A stretch of 34,524 nt of DNA from an uncultured Clostridia bacterium (GTDB taxonomy: Bacteria; Bacillota; Clostridia; TANB77; CAG-508): NCBI GenBank assembly GCA_947625665.1, contig CANQPF010000010.1, forward strand, positions 1 to 34,524, in the 5' to 3' direction. Below are positions 1 through 7,953 of the stretch, in pieces; positions within the stretch are counted from its first letter, which is position 1; each line of letters begins with the position of its first letter. Below the pieces are notes generated by a model. It saw only the letters and a program-made list of their open reading frames with translations. It was not told the DNA's origin and searched no databases. The position numbers were made by a program, and so were the translations under genes.

Positions 1-434
1 GTTTTATCAGTTTGCTCTTTAATAATTTCGATTTTTCCTACATTTGTAATAATCGCGGGAGCAGTTGCTACTGCTGTTCCGTCATAATATATTAAAATTT
101 CTTGACCTTTTCTATAACCTATATTTCCTTGTTCTCCCATATTAAGTTGAGCTATTTCATGTCTAGGATTCTCTCCAGTTTCCATTATATATAGAGTTCC
201 CGACTTAACTTGTAATATTACTGCTTCCATAGTATGACTCATATTTTCTGGAATTGGAGTAGCTTCATTATTTGCTTGACTATTTTCTATACTAGAACCA
301 AAAGTTTCATCGCTAATTTGCTCTTCTGCTTTTGGTTTAATAGCGTATATTATGCAAGCAATAAGTACTATTATAGTAGCTATACATATTAGGGTAACAA
401 AAATAATAAAAATAGTATCTTTTTTATTTTTCAT
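1..434 (-). CDS. Membrane-anchored extracytoplasmic protein, N-terminal part (runs off left edge)
   Basis: An open frame of 144 codons starts at the ATG at 434 and has no stop before the window edge, so only the N-terminal part is seen. Residues 1-6 are charged. A hydrophobic helix spans about residues 8-30 and is followed by a polar, Glu/Ser/Asn-rich linker to about residue 68. The visible outer part is a small beta-rich domain ending in YYDGTAVATAPAIITNVGKI. That ending resembles the DG-x-PA-x-I pattern of small Firmicute extracytoplasmic beta-barrel proteins such as DUF3221, but this is a weak pattern match. LIAC within the helix looks like a lipobox, but the hydrophobic run continues past the Cys, so a membrane anchor is more likely. 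A -10-like TATAAT lies at 469-474 on the minus strand, and a weak purine-rich RBS precedes the start. Function unknown. Confidence 0.75.
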   Translation of the reverse strand, partial: MKNKKDTIFIIFVTLICIATIIVLIACIIYAIKPKAEEQISDETFGSSIENSQANNEATPIPENMSHTMEAVILQVKSGTLYIMETGENPRHEIAQLNMGEQGNIGYRKGQEILIYYDGTAVATAPAIITNVGKIEIIKEQTDK

Positions 435-526
435 ATTTTCACTTTCTTTCTTTTGTTTTTATAATTTGATTATATCATAAAAGATTTACAAAAAGAAGTA
501 AAATAAAAATAAATAGTTTATATATG

Positions 527-548
527 TATTTTATGCATGCATAAAATA
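527..548. promoter_or_regulatory. 22-bp perfect palindrome, putative operator of the downstream RHH gene
   Basis: The half-site TATTTTATGCA is followed directly by its exact reverse complement, centred on GCATGC. It lies 52 bp before the ATG of a small ribbon-helix-helix protein. RHH regulators commonly bind short palindromes in their own promoters, so autoregulation is the simplest reading. The right half contains TAAAAT, which could be a -10 element. No -35 is convincing. Confidence 0.55.
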
Positions 549-600
549 TGTGTATCTTTCATACATTAATAATGTTAACTTATTGGTGGGTGATGAATAA

Positions 601-783
601 ATGAGTATAGCTTTTCATAAGAAAACTAATAAAAAATATGTTCAATATACTATAAGAATTGAAGAAGATATCCTTGAAGGTATGAGAACTTTAGCAAAGA
701 AAGAAGGCATCTCTATCAATGAATCTTTTAATCAAGCTTTGAAGTATGTTTTAAAAGAGTACAAAAATGATAATAAATCTTGA
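601..783 (+). CDS. Small ribbon-helix-helix (Arc/CopG-like) DNA-binding protein
   Basis: This 60-residue protein has the length and layout of a one-domain RHH regulator. A short basic N-terminus is followed by a beta strand with alternating residues (VQYTIRIEEDI, about residues 14-24). Helix 1 (LEGMRTLAKKEG) comes next, then a turn with ISINE, where the Ser/Asn normally caps helix 2, and then a second helix (SFNQALKYVLKEY). The start is supported by GGTGGG about 8-14 bases upstream, a variant Shine-Dalgarno. No toxin-like partner gene follows: the gene ends before a strong hairpin terminator and the next gene is on the other strand, so an orphan regulator fits better than an antitoxin. A perfect palindrome upstream is a candidate operator. 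The specific target is unknown. Confidence 0.75.
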   Translation: MSIAFHKKTNKKYVQYTIRIEEDILEGMRTLAKKEGISINESFNQALKYVLKEYKNDNKS

Positions 784-803
784 AGAAGTATTTCATTTTA
801 AAA

Positions 804-845
804 AATTCCACTTGAATCTATAATTCAAATGGAATTCTTTTTTTG
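804..845. terminator. Bidirectional intrinsic terminator between convergent genes
   Basis: Arms AATTCCACTTGAAT and ATTCAAATGGAATT pair at 13 of 14 positions around a 5-base loop. A T-run follows on the plus strand and an A-run precedes the stem, so the hairpin can stop both the RHH transcript and the convergent NUDIX transcript. Confidence 0.8.
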
Positions 846-854
846 TTATATGTA

Positions 855-1274
855 TTAAATGTAGTTTACCATATTTTCTGGGTATAATATCTTTTTATTA
901 TTTTTAAAATCATCGATATCAACCCATACTGCTTTACTATCTTTTTCATCTAATATTTTATATTCTTCTTTATAATCGCTATCATCTAAATTTATTGAAT
1001 ATAGCAAAACTATTTCATGCGCTTTTTTTCCTTGAAATGTAAATATGTTTTCTGATATTCCTATAAGTTTATTTACCGTTATTTTTGCATCAATCTCTTC
1101 TACAAATTCTCTTTTTAGTGCCTCTTCTCCTTTTTCTGCAAATTCGATTCCTCCACCTAAACATCTGTAAAATGTCTCATTTTTTATCTTGTCATACCCT
1201 TCACTTACAAGAAGTTTGTTATCCCTTACTGCTACTCCTAATGCTATTGGTCTAATCTCCTTAAATTTGTCCAT
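855..1274 (-). CDS. NUDIX hydrolase
   Basis: A NUDIX box is readable at residues 41-63: Gly41, Glu47, Arg55-Glu56, Glu59-Glu60, with FVEE between. These are the magnesium-binding residues that hydrolyse nucleoside diphosphates linked to another moiety. The Gly normally found two positions after the EE pair is Asp here, a tolerated variation. At 139 residues the protein is a single NUDIX domain. The substrate cannot be told from sequence; the family covers oxidised nucleotides, ADP-ribose, nucleotide sugars and others. GGAGG six bases before the ATG fixes the start. The gene is preceded by two hairpins of uncertain role and ends at a shared bidirectional terminator. Confidence 0.88.
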   Translation of the reverse strand: MDKFKEIRPIALGVAVRDNKLLVSEGYDKIKNETFYRCLGGGIEFAEKGEEALKREFVEEIDAKITVNKLIGISENIFTFQGKKAHEIVLLYSINLDDSDYKEEYKILDEKDSKAVWVDIDDFKNNKKILYPENMVNYI

Positions 1275-1290
1275 AAAAAACCTCCATTCC

Positions 1291-1369
1291 GTTGCATTTA
1301 AGCAACATTAATAAATTTTGAACAGCACTTTTTGCCGCTATCTCATTTGATAGCGGCATGCTGTTTTTT
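1291..1369. other. Two hairpins in the NUDIX leader / corC trailer
   Basis: Hairpin A (1291-1306) has GTTGC/GCAAC arms and a 6-base loop. Hairpin B has a perfect 9-bp GC-rich stem (1334-1342 with 1349-1357, arms GCCGCTATC and GATAGCGGC), enclosed by outer arms ACAGCA (1322-1327) and TGCTGT (1359-1364). The T-run after hairpin B lies on the plus strand, where no gene ends. On the minus strand it would be the corC trailer or NUDIX leader without a U-run. Its orientation is odd for a terminator of either gene. Confidence 0.5.
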
Positions 1370-1382
1370 ATGTAATAAATTA

Positions 1383-2456
1383 TTAAGCTCCTTTATTTTT
1401 ATTTTGTCTTTGTGCATCACTTTTTTCATCGAATTCATCATAAATGTTTCCTAGCACTTCTTCTATTGCATCTTCTAAGGTTAATAGCCCAACTACTTCA
1501 TGTCCTTTTTTTACAATTGCTATTGCTTGACGTGTTCTTTGCATCATACGAAATACATCATCTAACATTTCATCTTGCATTACAAATGTTGGACTATACA
1601 TTATTTCTTTTAAATTGATTTCTGATTTTTTCGAATATTGTAATAATAATGTTTTTATATTTATTATTCCTATTACATTATCTTTTTCTTCTTTATATAC
1701 TGGTATTCTAGTATATTTACTTTCTTTTACTATTTTTAATATATCTTTTTGATCAGAATCTATGTCAACCATTACAATTTTATTTTTCTTTGTCATGGCT
1801 TTCCTTACTGGTGTATCATTAAATTCAAAAACATTGAATATTAATTTCTTTTCTCCTGATTCTATTGCGCCTTCTTCTCTTCCTGTTATTATTATTTTTT
1901 TGATCTCTTCTTCTGTTATTTTTTCTTCTTCTTGACCATCAATTCCCAATAACTTAGAAACAACATTAGTTGTTTTGGTCAATATCCATACAAATGGTGT
2001 ACATACTTTACTTAGTCCTGTTATTAGATTAACTGTTCTATATGCTATTTTGTCTGGATATGCTAATGCAAGTCTTTTGGGTACTAATTCTCCAAATATA
2101 AGTGTAAAATAAGATAAGATTATTGTTACTATTACTACTACAATCGGTTTTATTATATTATATCCTATGCTTGTTACTAGCCCTTCAAATGTTTGTGAAG
2201 CTACAATCATTTCTGCAAATGATTCTGCTGCAAATGCACTTGCTAAAAATCCTGCCAATGTAATTCCTATTTGAATTGTTGCTAGAAATTTACTAGGTTC
2301 ATTTACTAAATTTTCAATCTTCTTAGCTTTCTTTTTTCCTTTTTTTACTTCTTCTTTCAGTTTATATTTATTAACTGATAAAAATGCTAATTCTGAAGCT
2401 GAGAATACTCCATTTAAGCCTATAAGTATAACTAATAAGATGATTTCTTCTAACAT
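1383..2456 (-). CDS. CNNM/CorC-family membrane protein with CBS domains
   Basis: The N-terminal half (about residues 1-185) has the hydrophobic segments of the CNNM/DUF21 transmembrane domain. A first helix contains NGVFSASELAF, a hallmark of this family, and further helices follow at about 60-85, 95-120 and 130-160. The C-terminal half carries a CBS-pair region (about 200-335), with YTRIPVY and a repeat ending near VVGLLTLEDAIEEVLG. The protein ends there, without the extra CorC/HlyC C-terminal domain of longer homologues. Family members are linked to magnesium or other cation export, with CBS domains sensing adenine nucleotides; the substrate here is not determined. AGGAGAT eight bases before ATG supports the start. 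A promoter with extended -10 lies at 2511-2539. The last residues are polar and the frame closes normally. Confidence 0.9.
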   Translation of the reverse strand: MLEEIILLVILIGLNGVFSASELAFLSVNKYKLKEEVKKGKKKAKKIENLVNEPSKFLATIQIGITLAGFLASAFAAESFAEMIVASQTFEGLVTSIGYNIIKPIVVVIVTIILSYFTLIFGELVPKRLALAYPDKIAYRTVNLITGLSKVCTPFVWILTKTTNVVSKLLGIDGQEEEKITEEEIKKIIITGREEGAIESGEKKLIFNVFEFNDTPVRKAMTKKNKIVMVDIDSDQKDILKIVKESKYTRIPVYKEEKDNVIGIINIKTLLLQYSKKSEINLKEIMYSPTFVMQDEMLDDVFRMMQRTRQAIAIVKKGHEVVGLLTLEDAIEEVLGNIYDEFDEKSDAQRQNKNKGA

Positions 2457-2510
2457 ACTTATCTATCTCCTATTCTTATGTTTACACTTTATTACATTTG
2501 TGCAGTTATT

Positions 2511-2539
2511 ATTATAGCACTTTATTTTGTATTTGTATA
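2511..2539 (-). promoter_or_regulatory. Putative sigma-A promoter of corC
   Basis: On the minus strand there is TATACA, a 17-base spacer ending in TGC, and TATAAT. The extended -10 compensates for the poor -35. It lies 55 bases before the corC start. Confidence 0.55.
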
Positions 2540-2566
2540 CTTTTTCCAAATTTTTTCAATATTCTA

Positions 2567-3625
2567 TTAATCACGTTCTTCTAAACTACTATCATTATAA
2601 CCTTGTACATTTGTAACTTTAACTGTTGACTCTTTCTTTCTAGTTTTACCATTTTGAGTCCTTTTTGAATAATAACGCGCTACAAGGTCTGTTAATTCTT
2701 CATAAAGTTTTAATTTCTTTTCTTTTACTTCTTTAATAAAATCTTCTAATTCTTCTCTATAAGGCATTCCTTTTTGTGCAGTTTTTTCTTTAATAGACAT
2801 TGCTGGTGCATACATAGCTTTCCTAATAGCTGTTTTTAAATCCATTTCTTCTGCTACAAATGCGGATAAATTACCAGCAAATGTATCACCTGCTCCTACA
2901 GTATCAACAACTTTAGTATCTATTGCTGGCAAATGTACTACTTTTTCTCCATTACTATACATCAATCCATCTTTTCCTAAAGTTACTATTAATTTATTAG
3001 GATATTGTCTTACACAAGACTCTATGTCATCAGTACCAAAAATTGTTTCACATTCACTTTTGTTACAAGTTATTATATCTATTTTATCAATTAATTGTAA
3101 ATTTTCTGGTTCACTTATAGATAATTTTGCTGGTCTACATGGAGTTAATATTAATTTTTTATTATTTTTGTCACAAAATTCAATAAGTTCCTTAGTTACT
3201 TCTTTTGGAACTTTTAGTTGACACATTATTACTTTTGAGTCTAATAATATATCTTCATATTTCTTTATCATTTCAGGTGTAAAACTGTCAATTGCTCCAC
3301 TAAGTCTTTTTATTTCATTATCTTTATCATCTGCATTTATATAAATATTAGCACAATCGTTTTGTATTCCTTCTTCCATTTCTATATTTGAAATGTCTAC
3401 TGAATTTCCTTCAAGATTTTCTTTTATGTATTTACCTATTTGATCCTTTCCTATTTTTGATATTATTGTTGTATTAGCTCCTGCTCTAGATGCTGCTACT
3501 GCTTGATTAGCACCTTTTCCTCCTGGTACTTTCATTGATGGCTCATCATTATATGTGCCATCATCATTTTGATAAAACATTTGATCTAGAGCGCATCCTC
3601 CAAATACGCAAACATCATATTTCAT
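2567..3625 (-). CDS. rbsK: PfkB-family carbohydrate kinase, ribokinase-like
   Basis: The protein shows the two PfkB signatures. The N-terminal substrate motif is PGGKGANQAVAASRAG (residues 34-49). The C-terminal phosphate-binding motif is DTVGAGDTFAG (241-251), with Asp247 as the expected catalytic base. The order and spacing match ribokinase, which phosphorylates ribose at O5, but other sugars or nucleosides are possible, so the gene symbol is tentative. After the kinase core (to about residue 305) there is a charged extension of about 45 residues rich in Lys, Arg and Ser, which ribokinases usually lack. No ribose transporter or rbs operon is nearby. It is a single gene with its own TTGAAA-N17-TATAAT promoter and an AGGAGGG RBS. 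Confidence 0.85.
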   Translation of the reverse strand: MKYDVCVFGGCALDQMFYQNDDGTYNDEPSMKVPGGKGANQAVAASRAGANTTIISKIGKDQIGKYIKENLEGNSVDISNIEMEEGIQNDCANIYINADDKDNEIKRLSGAIDSFTPEMIKKYEDILLDSKVIMCQLKVPKEVTKELIEFCDKNNKKLILTPCRPAKLSISEPENLQLIDKIDIITCNKSECETIFGTDDIESCVRQYPNKLIVTLGKDGLMYSNGEKVVHLPAIDTKVVDTVGAGDTFAGNLSAFVAEEMDLKTAIRKAMYAPAMSIKEKTAQKGMPYREELEDFIKEVKEKKLKLYEELTDLVARYYSKRTQNGKTRKKESTVKVTNVQGYNDSSLEERD

Positions 3626-3657
3626 TTCCTTCCCTCCTAAAAAAATATATATTTATC

Positions 3658-3686
3658 ATTATATCACTTTATTATGTAAATTTCAA
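3658..3686 (-). promoter_or_regulatory. Sigma-A promoter of the ribokinase-like gene
   Basis: On the minus strand TTGAAA is separated by 17 bases from a perfect TATAAT, 33 bases before the start codon. Confidence 0.75.
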
Positions 3687-3729
3687 CTTTTGTGATAATA
3701 TCTTCTAGTAATCTACTATATTGTTACTC

Positions 3730-4393
3730 TTAAACTGTTATTAAATCTTTTATTGAATTATACTTTGCATCTCCAATTCCGAGATACTTTTTTTATGTCT
3801 TCAATTGAATTAAACCTTTTGTTTTCTTCTCTGTATTTTATAATTTTTGAAGCTGTAGATGGTCCTATACCTGGTAATGATTCTAGCTCATTTTGTGAAG
3901 CCTTATTTATATTAACTTTTGATGTTGTTGATTTACTTTCTTTACTATCTAAATAATTCTCTTGCTCTGTCTGATTTGAAGAAGTCAAATACTCTTGTGT
4001 ATTATCTGATTCTTCATTTTCTTGAATTTCTCCTTTTTTTGGGATATATATCTTCATTCCATCTTCTAATTCATACGCTAAATTAATTTTTGACATGTCT
4101 GCCTCCTCTGTTGTTCCTCCTGCTTTTTCTATTGCTGAACTTATTCTGTCTCCTTCTTGCAAAAATACTATACCTTCTGTATTAACAGCACCTGCTATAT
4201 GAACTACTATCTCTTTTGGCTCTTCTTCTTTTGTTTCCTTTTCTTCGGATTCTTCGGATATTTCCAGTTCTTGATTATCTAAACTGTCAAAAGTATTGGT
4301 ATCACGTGAATATATGTAATATATTAAAACTAACGATATTATTGTTAATATTATACCTACAATTATTTTTTGTTTTTTGCTAAATTTATACAT
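3730..4393 (-). CDS. comEA: ComEA-type DNA-binding protein (needs +1 shift at CGGA)
   Basis: ComEA is the membrane-anchored DNA receptor of competence. One transmembrane helix lies at about residues 8-28, followed by an acidic linker. An SLBB domain (about 62-120, with VVHIAGAVNTEGIV) precedes the C-terminal helix-hairpin-helix domain, which begins VNINKASQNELESLPGIG. In the plain reading the frame stops at 3758 with the non-family tail SRNWRCKV. The cause is an in-frame CGG at 3781-3779. If the C at 3781 is skipped, translation continues VSGIGDAKYNSIKDLITV and stops at 3730. This is the expected second GIG hairpin and the usual family ending, giving 220 residues. The coordinates given assume this shift. 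The RBS is GAGG five bases before ATG. No comEC or comEB is in view. The gene is divergent from dacF. Confidence 0.85.
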
Positions 4394-4410
4394 TTTTCCT
4401 CTTTCCTTTC

Positions 4411-4439
4411 TTGAATTTTATATGAAAATGATATATATT
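4411..4439 (+). promoter_or_regulatory. Putative sigma-A promoter of dacF-like gene
   Basis: TTGAAT, a 17-base spacer and TATATT lie on the plus strand, 35 bases before the start codon of the carboxypeptidase, in the divergent gap with comEA. Confidence 0.6.
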
Positions 4440-4473
4440 TAATATTGAAATTTTAAATTTTAGGAGAAATTTA

Positions 4474-5832
4474 ATGAAACTTTTACAAAAGCTTTTATTA
4501 TTGTCTATAATGATAATTAATTGCATAACAACTATTTCGATAGCAGTAGAAAGTACAGACAACGCAGGTGTTGATACTACAGTTTATGGTTATGAACCTA
4601 CCCCTACACCACAAGCACCTTCTTCTGAATATATTTCTTTAAAAGATAATGCACCTGAAATTTCTTCACCTGCTGCTATTTTAGTAGATAATTACACAAA
4701 TACAATAATATATGGAAAGAATATAGATCAAAAGATGTATCCTGCTAGCACTACTAAAATTCTGACTGCAATTCTAGCAATTGAAAATACTCAACCAAAT
4801 GATAAAGCAACTGCCAGCTATGATGCTATTATGTCTTTACCATCAGGATACTCTATTGGAGATATAAAAGTTGGTGAATCTTTGACTATTCAACAACTAC
4901 TTGAAGTTCTTTTAGTTCATTCAGCCAATGATGCAGCTAATGTTTTAGCAGAACATATCGGTGGTTCAATTGAAAGTTTTGCTAGTATGATGAATACAAA
5001 AGCTGCCGAAATAGGCTGTAAAAATTCACATTTTGTAAATCCAAGTGGAAAACATGACGATAATCATTATACAACTGCTAGAGATATGGCTTTAATTATG
5101 CAATATTGTATGAAAAATTCAGCTTTTAGATATCTTTCTAGCCTACGTTCTTGTTCTTTACCTGCTACAGATTTTGCACCTAAAAGAGATTTTTCTACTA
5201 CTGTAGAATTGCTAATTCCTGATACTGCACAGACACCTAATAAATATTATTATCCTTACGCAATTGCTGGAAAAACTGGATTTACTACAGAAGCTCAAAA
5301 CTGTCTAGTTTCCGTTGCTAAAAAAGATAATGTTGAATTTACTTCTGTAATTTTAGGCTCTGGAAAAAATCCAGATGGTTCAAGTGCAAGGTTTAATGAA
5401 ACTAAACAAATTTACGATTATGGATTCGATAATTTTAAAATTGATAATATTGGTAATGCGGGAGATGTTATAGATTCAATTGAAATTTCAAATGCCTCTC
5501 CTGAAACTAAAAATTTAGATTTAATTTTAAAAGAAGATATCAAAGCGTTATCTAGTAAAAATCAAGATTTAAAAAATATTAAACCTACAATCACATTGAA
5601 TAAAAATCTAAAAGCACCTATTGCAGAAAATCAAATTATGGGTACTATCGAATATAAAATCAACGATATTTCTTATAAAACAGATATTTTAGCTTCTCAT
5701 AACGTTGAGAAATCTAAATACACCGATTTATTTATAAAAGTTGGAATTATTGTTGCCGTAGCTTTTGTAATCATAATAATTATACTATTACTCAAAGGTT
5801 CTTCTAATAAAGGAATTTATAAAATTAAATAA
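4474..5832 (+). CDS. D-alanyl-D-alanine carboxypeptidase (peptidase S11, DacF/PBP5 type)
   Basis: This low-molecular-weight penicillin-binding protein removes the terminal D-Ala of peptidoglycan pentapeptides outside the membrane. A signal peptide spans about residues 1-25. All three active-site motifs are present: STTK with nucleophile Ser92 and Lys95, SAN at 150-152, and KTG at 267-269. The S11 catalytic domain is followed by a beta-rich C-terminal region (about 300-405). The protein ends in a membrane helix (about 419-442) followed by a basic tail, rather than the amphipathic anchor of PBP5. A Thr/Pro-rich linker (PTPTPQAP) lies after the signal peptide. AGGAGA precedes the ATG, with its own promoter at 4411 and a terminator at 5854. 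Which of the sporulation or vegetative paralogues this is cannot be decided. Confidence 0.93.
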   Translation: MKLLQKLLLLSIMIINCITTISIAVESTDNAGVDTTVYGYEPTPTPQAPSSEYISLKDNAPEISSPAAILVDNYTNTIIYGKNIDQKMYPASTTKILTAILAIENTQPNDKATASYDAIMSLPSGYSIGDIKVGESLTIQQLLEVLLVHSANDAANVLAEHIGGSIESFASMMNTKAAEIGCKNSHFVNPSGKHDDNHYTTARDMALIMQYCMKNSAFRYLSSLRSCSLPATDFAPKRDFSTTVELLIPDTAQTPNKYYYPYAIAGKTGFTTEAQNCLVSVAKKDNVEFTSVILGSGKNPDGSSARFNETKQIYDYGFDNFKIDNIGNAGDVIDSIEISNASPETKNLDLILKEDIKALSSKNQDLKNIKPTITLNKNLKAPIAENQIMGTIEYKINDISYKTDILASHNVEKSKYTDLFIKVGIIVAVAFVIIIIILLLKGSSNKGIYKIK

Positions 5833-5853
5833 GAACCTGATGTCTACTACAAT

Positions 5854-5888
5854 AAAAAAAGGAGCTCACTTAAATGTGCCCCTTTTTT
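5854..5888. terminator. Bidirectional terminator between convergent dacF-like and LCP genes
   Basis: An A-run followed by GGAGCTCAC pairs with GTGCCCC followed by a T-run around a short loop, with a small bulge on the left arm. Runs on both flanks allow use in both directions. Confidence 0.7.
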
Positions 5889-5928
5889 ATTTTATTATAA
5901 GCAAAAGCCGACTATTTTGTTTTTTAAC

Positions 5929-7845
5929 TTAGTTAAAGTCTTTTCCGATTGTTATGCTAACATCAGATTCACTAGCACTTGAAGCGTTATTTGATATATC
6001 GCCAACTCCTAGTGCATGTTTTATTTCTTGTATTAATTCTGATTTTACATATTTTTGATTCGTAATTACAGTTCTTGATGACTCTACTGGCTCACTAGTT
6101 GCTTTAGTTTTTTTGGTTTTCTTTGTAGTTTTTGTTTCTGCATTATCCTTTGTTACTGTAAATCCTGCTGCCTCTAATTTTTGGATTGCTTCTTCATATT
6201 TTTCACTTCCACCTGTTCCATCTACTACTTTTATTACTAATTCATCTTTTGTCTTATTTTCACTTGTAGTAGATTTTTTCTTTGTAGTTTTTCCAGATGT
6301 TGTATTTGTTGTTTCTTCTGAAGTTTCATCTTCTTTTTGGTGGAATAATCTATCAACTAGTTCTTCTGTTGCAGTTTTATCATATTCAAAGAACCATAAT
6401 TCATTTAATATTTTTGGCGTTCCTGGTAATGAATCGCTAATTAGATTTTCTGTTTTAAATTCTACTAAATAAGGTATATAGTCTTTTGCCGCATTAAAAT
6501 CTATATTTGTTTCTATTGATTCTTTTGCTATATCTAAAATTTGACCAAGTTTAAATATGTTTTCTACTTTCAATGTCTGTCTCATTGTTTCAGACATAAA
6601 TTCCCTTTGTGTACGCATTCTTCCTATGTCATTGTCACCATATTCTGTTGGATAACTTGATCCGTCATTATTATGCCTAAATCTTAATAGTTGCTCTGCT
6701 TTTTCACCATCTATTTCTTGTTCACCAGCTTTAAGGTCTATATGTAAGTCTTGAGTTGGATCATCATATTTCATATCTATTGGAACATTAAAAGTTACCC
6801 CTCCAATAGCATCTACTAATTTTATTAATGCTTCTGTTTCTACTACCGCATAATAATCTATATCTAATCCTGTTATTTTTTCAACTTTTTGTAAAGTACT
6901 TTCTGGTCCATTACCTATTGAATATTGCGCATTTATCTTGTCGCTTCCCGTTGCTCTTTTTTCACTTACTCCGACAAAAGTATCTCTAGGAATCGAAAGC
7001 ATCGTGGCTTTTTGAGTATTTGGATTATATGATGCTACAATTATTGTATCCGTAAGCTTTGAGTCCAAATCAGTACTAATTCCCATTAATAACACTCTAA
7101 ATTCATCTAAGTTTTTCTTCGTATTTTGGTTGTGTCCCATTGCTGCTGCTAATATTCCTGAAAGACCTCCACCATTTTGGTAAACTCTATACGCAAATAT
7201 GCCACCTCCTATTATAAGCAACAGAAGTAATACTAGTATTATTCTTGGCAAGATTTTACTTTTCTTTTTTTTCTTTTTATTTTTCACTTCTTTACCCTTT
7301 TTCTGGCTTTTTTGGTCTTCTATATTTCGTTGTGTTTGCCTTGTTTTATTTTTGCCTTGTCCAGTAGTTTTACCTTGTTTTTGTAATGCCTTTGGCAATT
7401 CGTTTTCTTTATTTTTATTTTGTAATGCTTTTGGTAACTCTTCTTCTTTCTTCTTTTGTAATGCCTTTGGTAAATCTTCTTCCTTCTTCTTTTGTGACGC
7501 TTTTGGTAAATCTTCTTCCTTCTTCTTTTGTGACGCTTTTGGTAAATCTTCTTTTGTTGTCTTTTTAGGCATTCTTTTTTCTTCTGCTAATTTTGCTTTT
7601 TCTTGTCTAAGAGTCTCTTCAACCAACTGGGCTATTTCTCGTTGTCTTTGCTCATATTTTAGCTGATTTTTACTTTTTTGGGTTGTATTTGTTACCTTAC
7701 TACTAGTGCTTTTATTATTTTGTTTGATTCTTTGTTCCTTTTCTTCTTGACGCTTTTTGCTATTATTTTGCTTTTCTTCTTGTTTTTCTCTTTTTTTCTT
7801 ATCTCTTTTTGTCTCAAGCGCCCTCTTTCCTTTATTTTTTCCCAA
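5929..7845 (-). CDS. LytR-CpsA-Psr (LCP) family protein with long Lys-rich cytoplasmic tail and repeats
   Basis: LCP enzymes attach anionic polymers such as teichoic acids to peptidoglycan at the outer membrane face. The tail of about 195 residues is almost entirely Lys, Glu, Gln, Asn and Arg and includes five tandem 12-13-residue units with core ELPKALQ/DLPKASQ. One membrane helix follows at about 200-220 (ILPRIILVLLLLLIIGGG). The LCP catalytic domain (about 250-425) contains FRVLLMGIS, the Arg motif SIPRDTFV, LLRFRHNNDG and DIGRMRTQ. A LytR_C-like domain (about 530-570) is followed by a polar end. The start is decided by the RBS: a GTG at 7854 overlaps AGGAG itself, while the TTG at 7845 lies eight bases after AGGAG and is preferred, giving 638 residues. 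The promoter is at 7878. Confidence 0.9.
   Translation of the reverse strand: MGKNKGKRALETKRDKKKREKQEEKQNNSKKRQEEKEQRIKQNNKSTSSKVTNTTQKSKNQLKYEQRQREIAQLVEETLRQEKAKLAEEKRMPKKTTKEDLPKASQKKKEEDLPKASQKKKEEDLPKALQKKKEEELPKALQNKNKENELPKALQKQGKTTGQGKNKTRQTQRNIEDQKSQKKGKEVKNKKKKKKSKILPRIILVLLLLLIIGGGIFAYRVYQNGGGLSGILAAAMGHNQNTKKNLDEFRVLLMGISTDLDSKLTDTIIVASYNPNTQKATMLSIPRDTFVGVSEKRATGSDKINAQYSIGNGPESTLQKVEKITGLDIDYYAVVETEALIKLVDAIGGVTFNVPIDMKYDDPTQDLHIDLKAGEQEIDGEKAEQLLRFRHNNDGSSYPTEYGDNDIGRMRTQREFMSETMRQTLKVENIFKLGQILDIAKESIETNIDFNAAKDYIPYLVEFKTENLISDSLPGTPKILNELWFFEYDKTATEELVDRLFHQKEDETSEETTNTTSGKTTKKKSTTSENKTKDELVIKVVDGTGGSEKYEEAIQKLEAAGFTVTKDNAETKTTKKTKKTKATSEPVESSRTVITNQKYVKSELIQEIKHALGVGDISNNASSASESDVSITIGKDFN
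7366..7551 (-). repeat. Five tandem 36-39-bp repeats inside the LCP gene
   Basis: The units encode EDLPKASQKKKE, the same again, EDLPKALQKKKE, EELPKALQNKNKE and NELPKALQKQGK. The first units are nearly identical at DNA level, indicating recent expansion. They lie in the cytoplasmic tail. Confidence 0.85.
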
Positions 7846-7877
7846 ATTATTCACTCCTAATTTTTAATAACATTTGT

Positions 7878-7906
7878 AGTATAACAAAATTTCACTTTTT
7901 TTGCAA
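7878..7906 (-). promoter_or_regulatory. Sigma-A promoter of the LCP gene
   Basis: On the minus strand TTGCAA, a 17-base spacer and TATACT lie 33 bases before the TTG start. The LCP gene can therefore be expressed apart from the cvpA transcript upstream. Confidence 0.65.
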
Positions 7907-7953
7907 CAGTACTTTACAAAAAACACACATTGTTCACAATAATGAAATATTTG

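Noticed and set aside
601..783. Antitoxin of a toxin-antitoxin pair
   Set aside because: No adjacent small gene lies on the same strand; a terminator follows at once.
7199..7666. 155-residue plus-strand open frame within the LCP gene
   Set aside because: It is the antisense shadow of the Lys/Glu-rich repeats and reads as Phe/Ser/Leu repeats.
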